Source: an uncultured Selenomonas sp.
Lineage (GTDB): Bacteria; Bacillota; Negativicutes; Selenomonadales; Selenomonadaceae
Direction of reading: 5' to 3'
Length of the DNA: 32,108 bases
Assembly: GCA_902780535.1 (NCBI GenBank)
Contig: CACZFT010000005.1
Location: forward strand, 1-32,108
In this document: in pieces, positions 31,978 through 32,108 of the stretch
How positions within the stretch are numbered: the first letter of the stretch is position 1
Layout of the letters: each line of letters opens with the position of its first letter
Translations under genes and position numbers: made by a program
The notes under the pieces: generated by a model
Told to the model about the DNA's origin: nothing
Database searches by the model: none
What the model saw: the letters and a program-made list of their open reading frames with translations, nothing else

Positions 31978-32108
31978 TCAAAAAAGATGGGATTGTCAAT
32001 AGTTTTGTGTAAACCTGAATTATTCAACCGGCAAAGGATCAACACTGTCGAGCCCTTGCCATAACTAACGAAATGCTTCTTTCCGTCCTTCACCCGATGG
32101 GTTGAGAC
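31978..32108. other. Right flank, no supported gene
   Basis: The last 131 bases hold no frame with a credible start. TGTCAATAGTTTTGTGTAAAC (31995-32015) has the look of the inner end of an IS256-type element or a minus-strand TTGACA box, but the partner sequence lies outside the window. Confidence 0.4.

Noticed and set aside
31995..32016. Possible IS256-type terminal sequence
   Set aside because: Only one end is visible and I cannot check the transposase or the partner repeat.
31884..32093. A 69-codon minus-strand frame across the right end
   Set aside because: It crosses the integrase terminator and the attR candidate and lacks a ribosome site.

Overview
The window looks like chromosome of a GC-rich, diderm Firmicute of the class Negativicutes (Selenomonas or Mitsuokella type). 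Supporting signs are a glycine T-box leader in front of two-subunit glyQ/glyS (a Firmicute-style control), strong purine-rich ribosome binding sites, a methyl-accepting chemotaxis protein, and an OstA/LptA-like periplasmic protein, which implies an LPS outer membrane. The genus is inferred; no rRNA is present.

Layout. Positions 1-5293 hold housekeeping genes: the tail of an unidentified gene, tRNA-Pro(GGG) with its own promoter and terminator, an ABC-F ATPase, an HD-GYP phosphodiesterase and a UvrD/PcrA-type helicase whose start overlaps the HD-GYP stop codon. Positions 5294-16426 form an accessory island. It has an orphan gene with a possible PD-(D/E)XK-like nuclease domain and a long Ala/Gly/Val-rich hydrophobic C-terminus, then a WYL-domain regulator facing a three-gene operon. 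That operon encodes (i) a 1721-aa protein joining an SH3-like N-terminus, a cold-shock domain, TPR-like helices, a beta-sandwich and a STAND/ORC-like ATPase; (ii) a second, smaller ATPase with a noncanonical P-loop; (iii) a shrunken FtsZ/tubulin-like protein that keeps the FtsZ C-terminal domain but lacks the GTP-binding signature. The three genes are tightly coupled and look like an undescribed conflict, defence or stress system. This is the main find of the window.

Positions 16427-21841 return to core genes: T-box, glyQ, glyS, a strong terminator and a Cache-HAMP chemoreceptor, then a bidirectional terminator shared with the converging lptA-like gene (to 22378).

Positions of about 22438-31977 form a 9.5-kb integrated element organised like a phage-inducible chromosomal island (phage satellite). 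A tyrosine integrase and an XRE repressor point right. A divergent early operon points left, with small proteins, an HTH regulator, an excisionase-like protein, a degenerate primase-like protein and a primase-VapE helicase, followed by a KGG-type (TerS-like) protein, small hypotheticals and a noncoding stretch with 25-bp iterons and short hairpins that is a good replication-origin candidate. No capsid, tail or large-terminase genes are seen. A 10-bp perfect repeat (15/17 extended) at the two edges, and paired AGTAC repeats just inside each edge, give candidate attachment and integrase arm sites. The element sits directly upstream of the lptA-like gene. The last 130 bases hold no gene that I can support.
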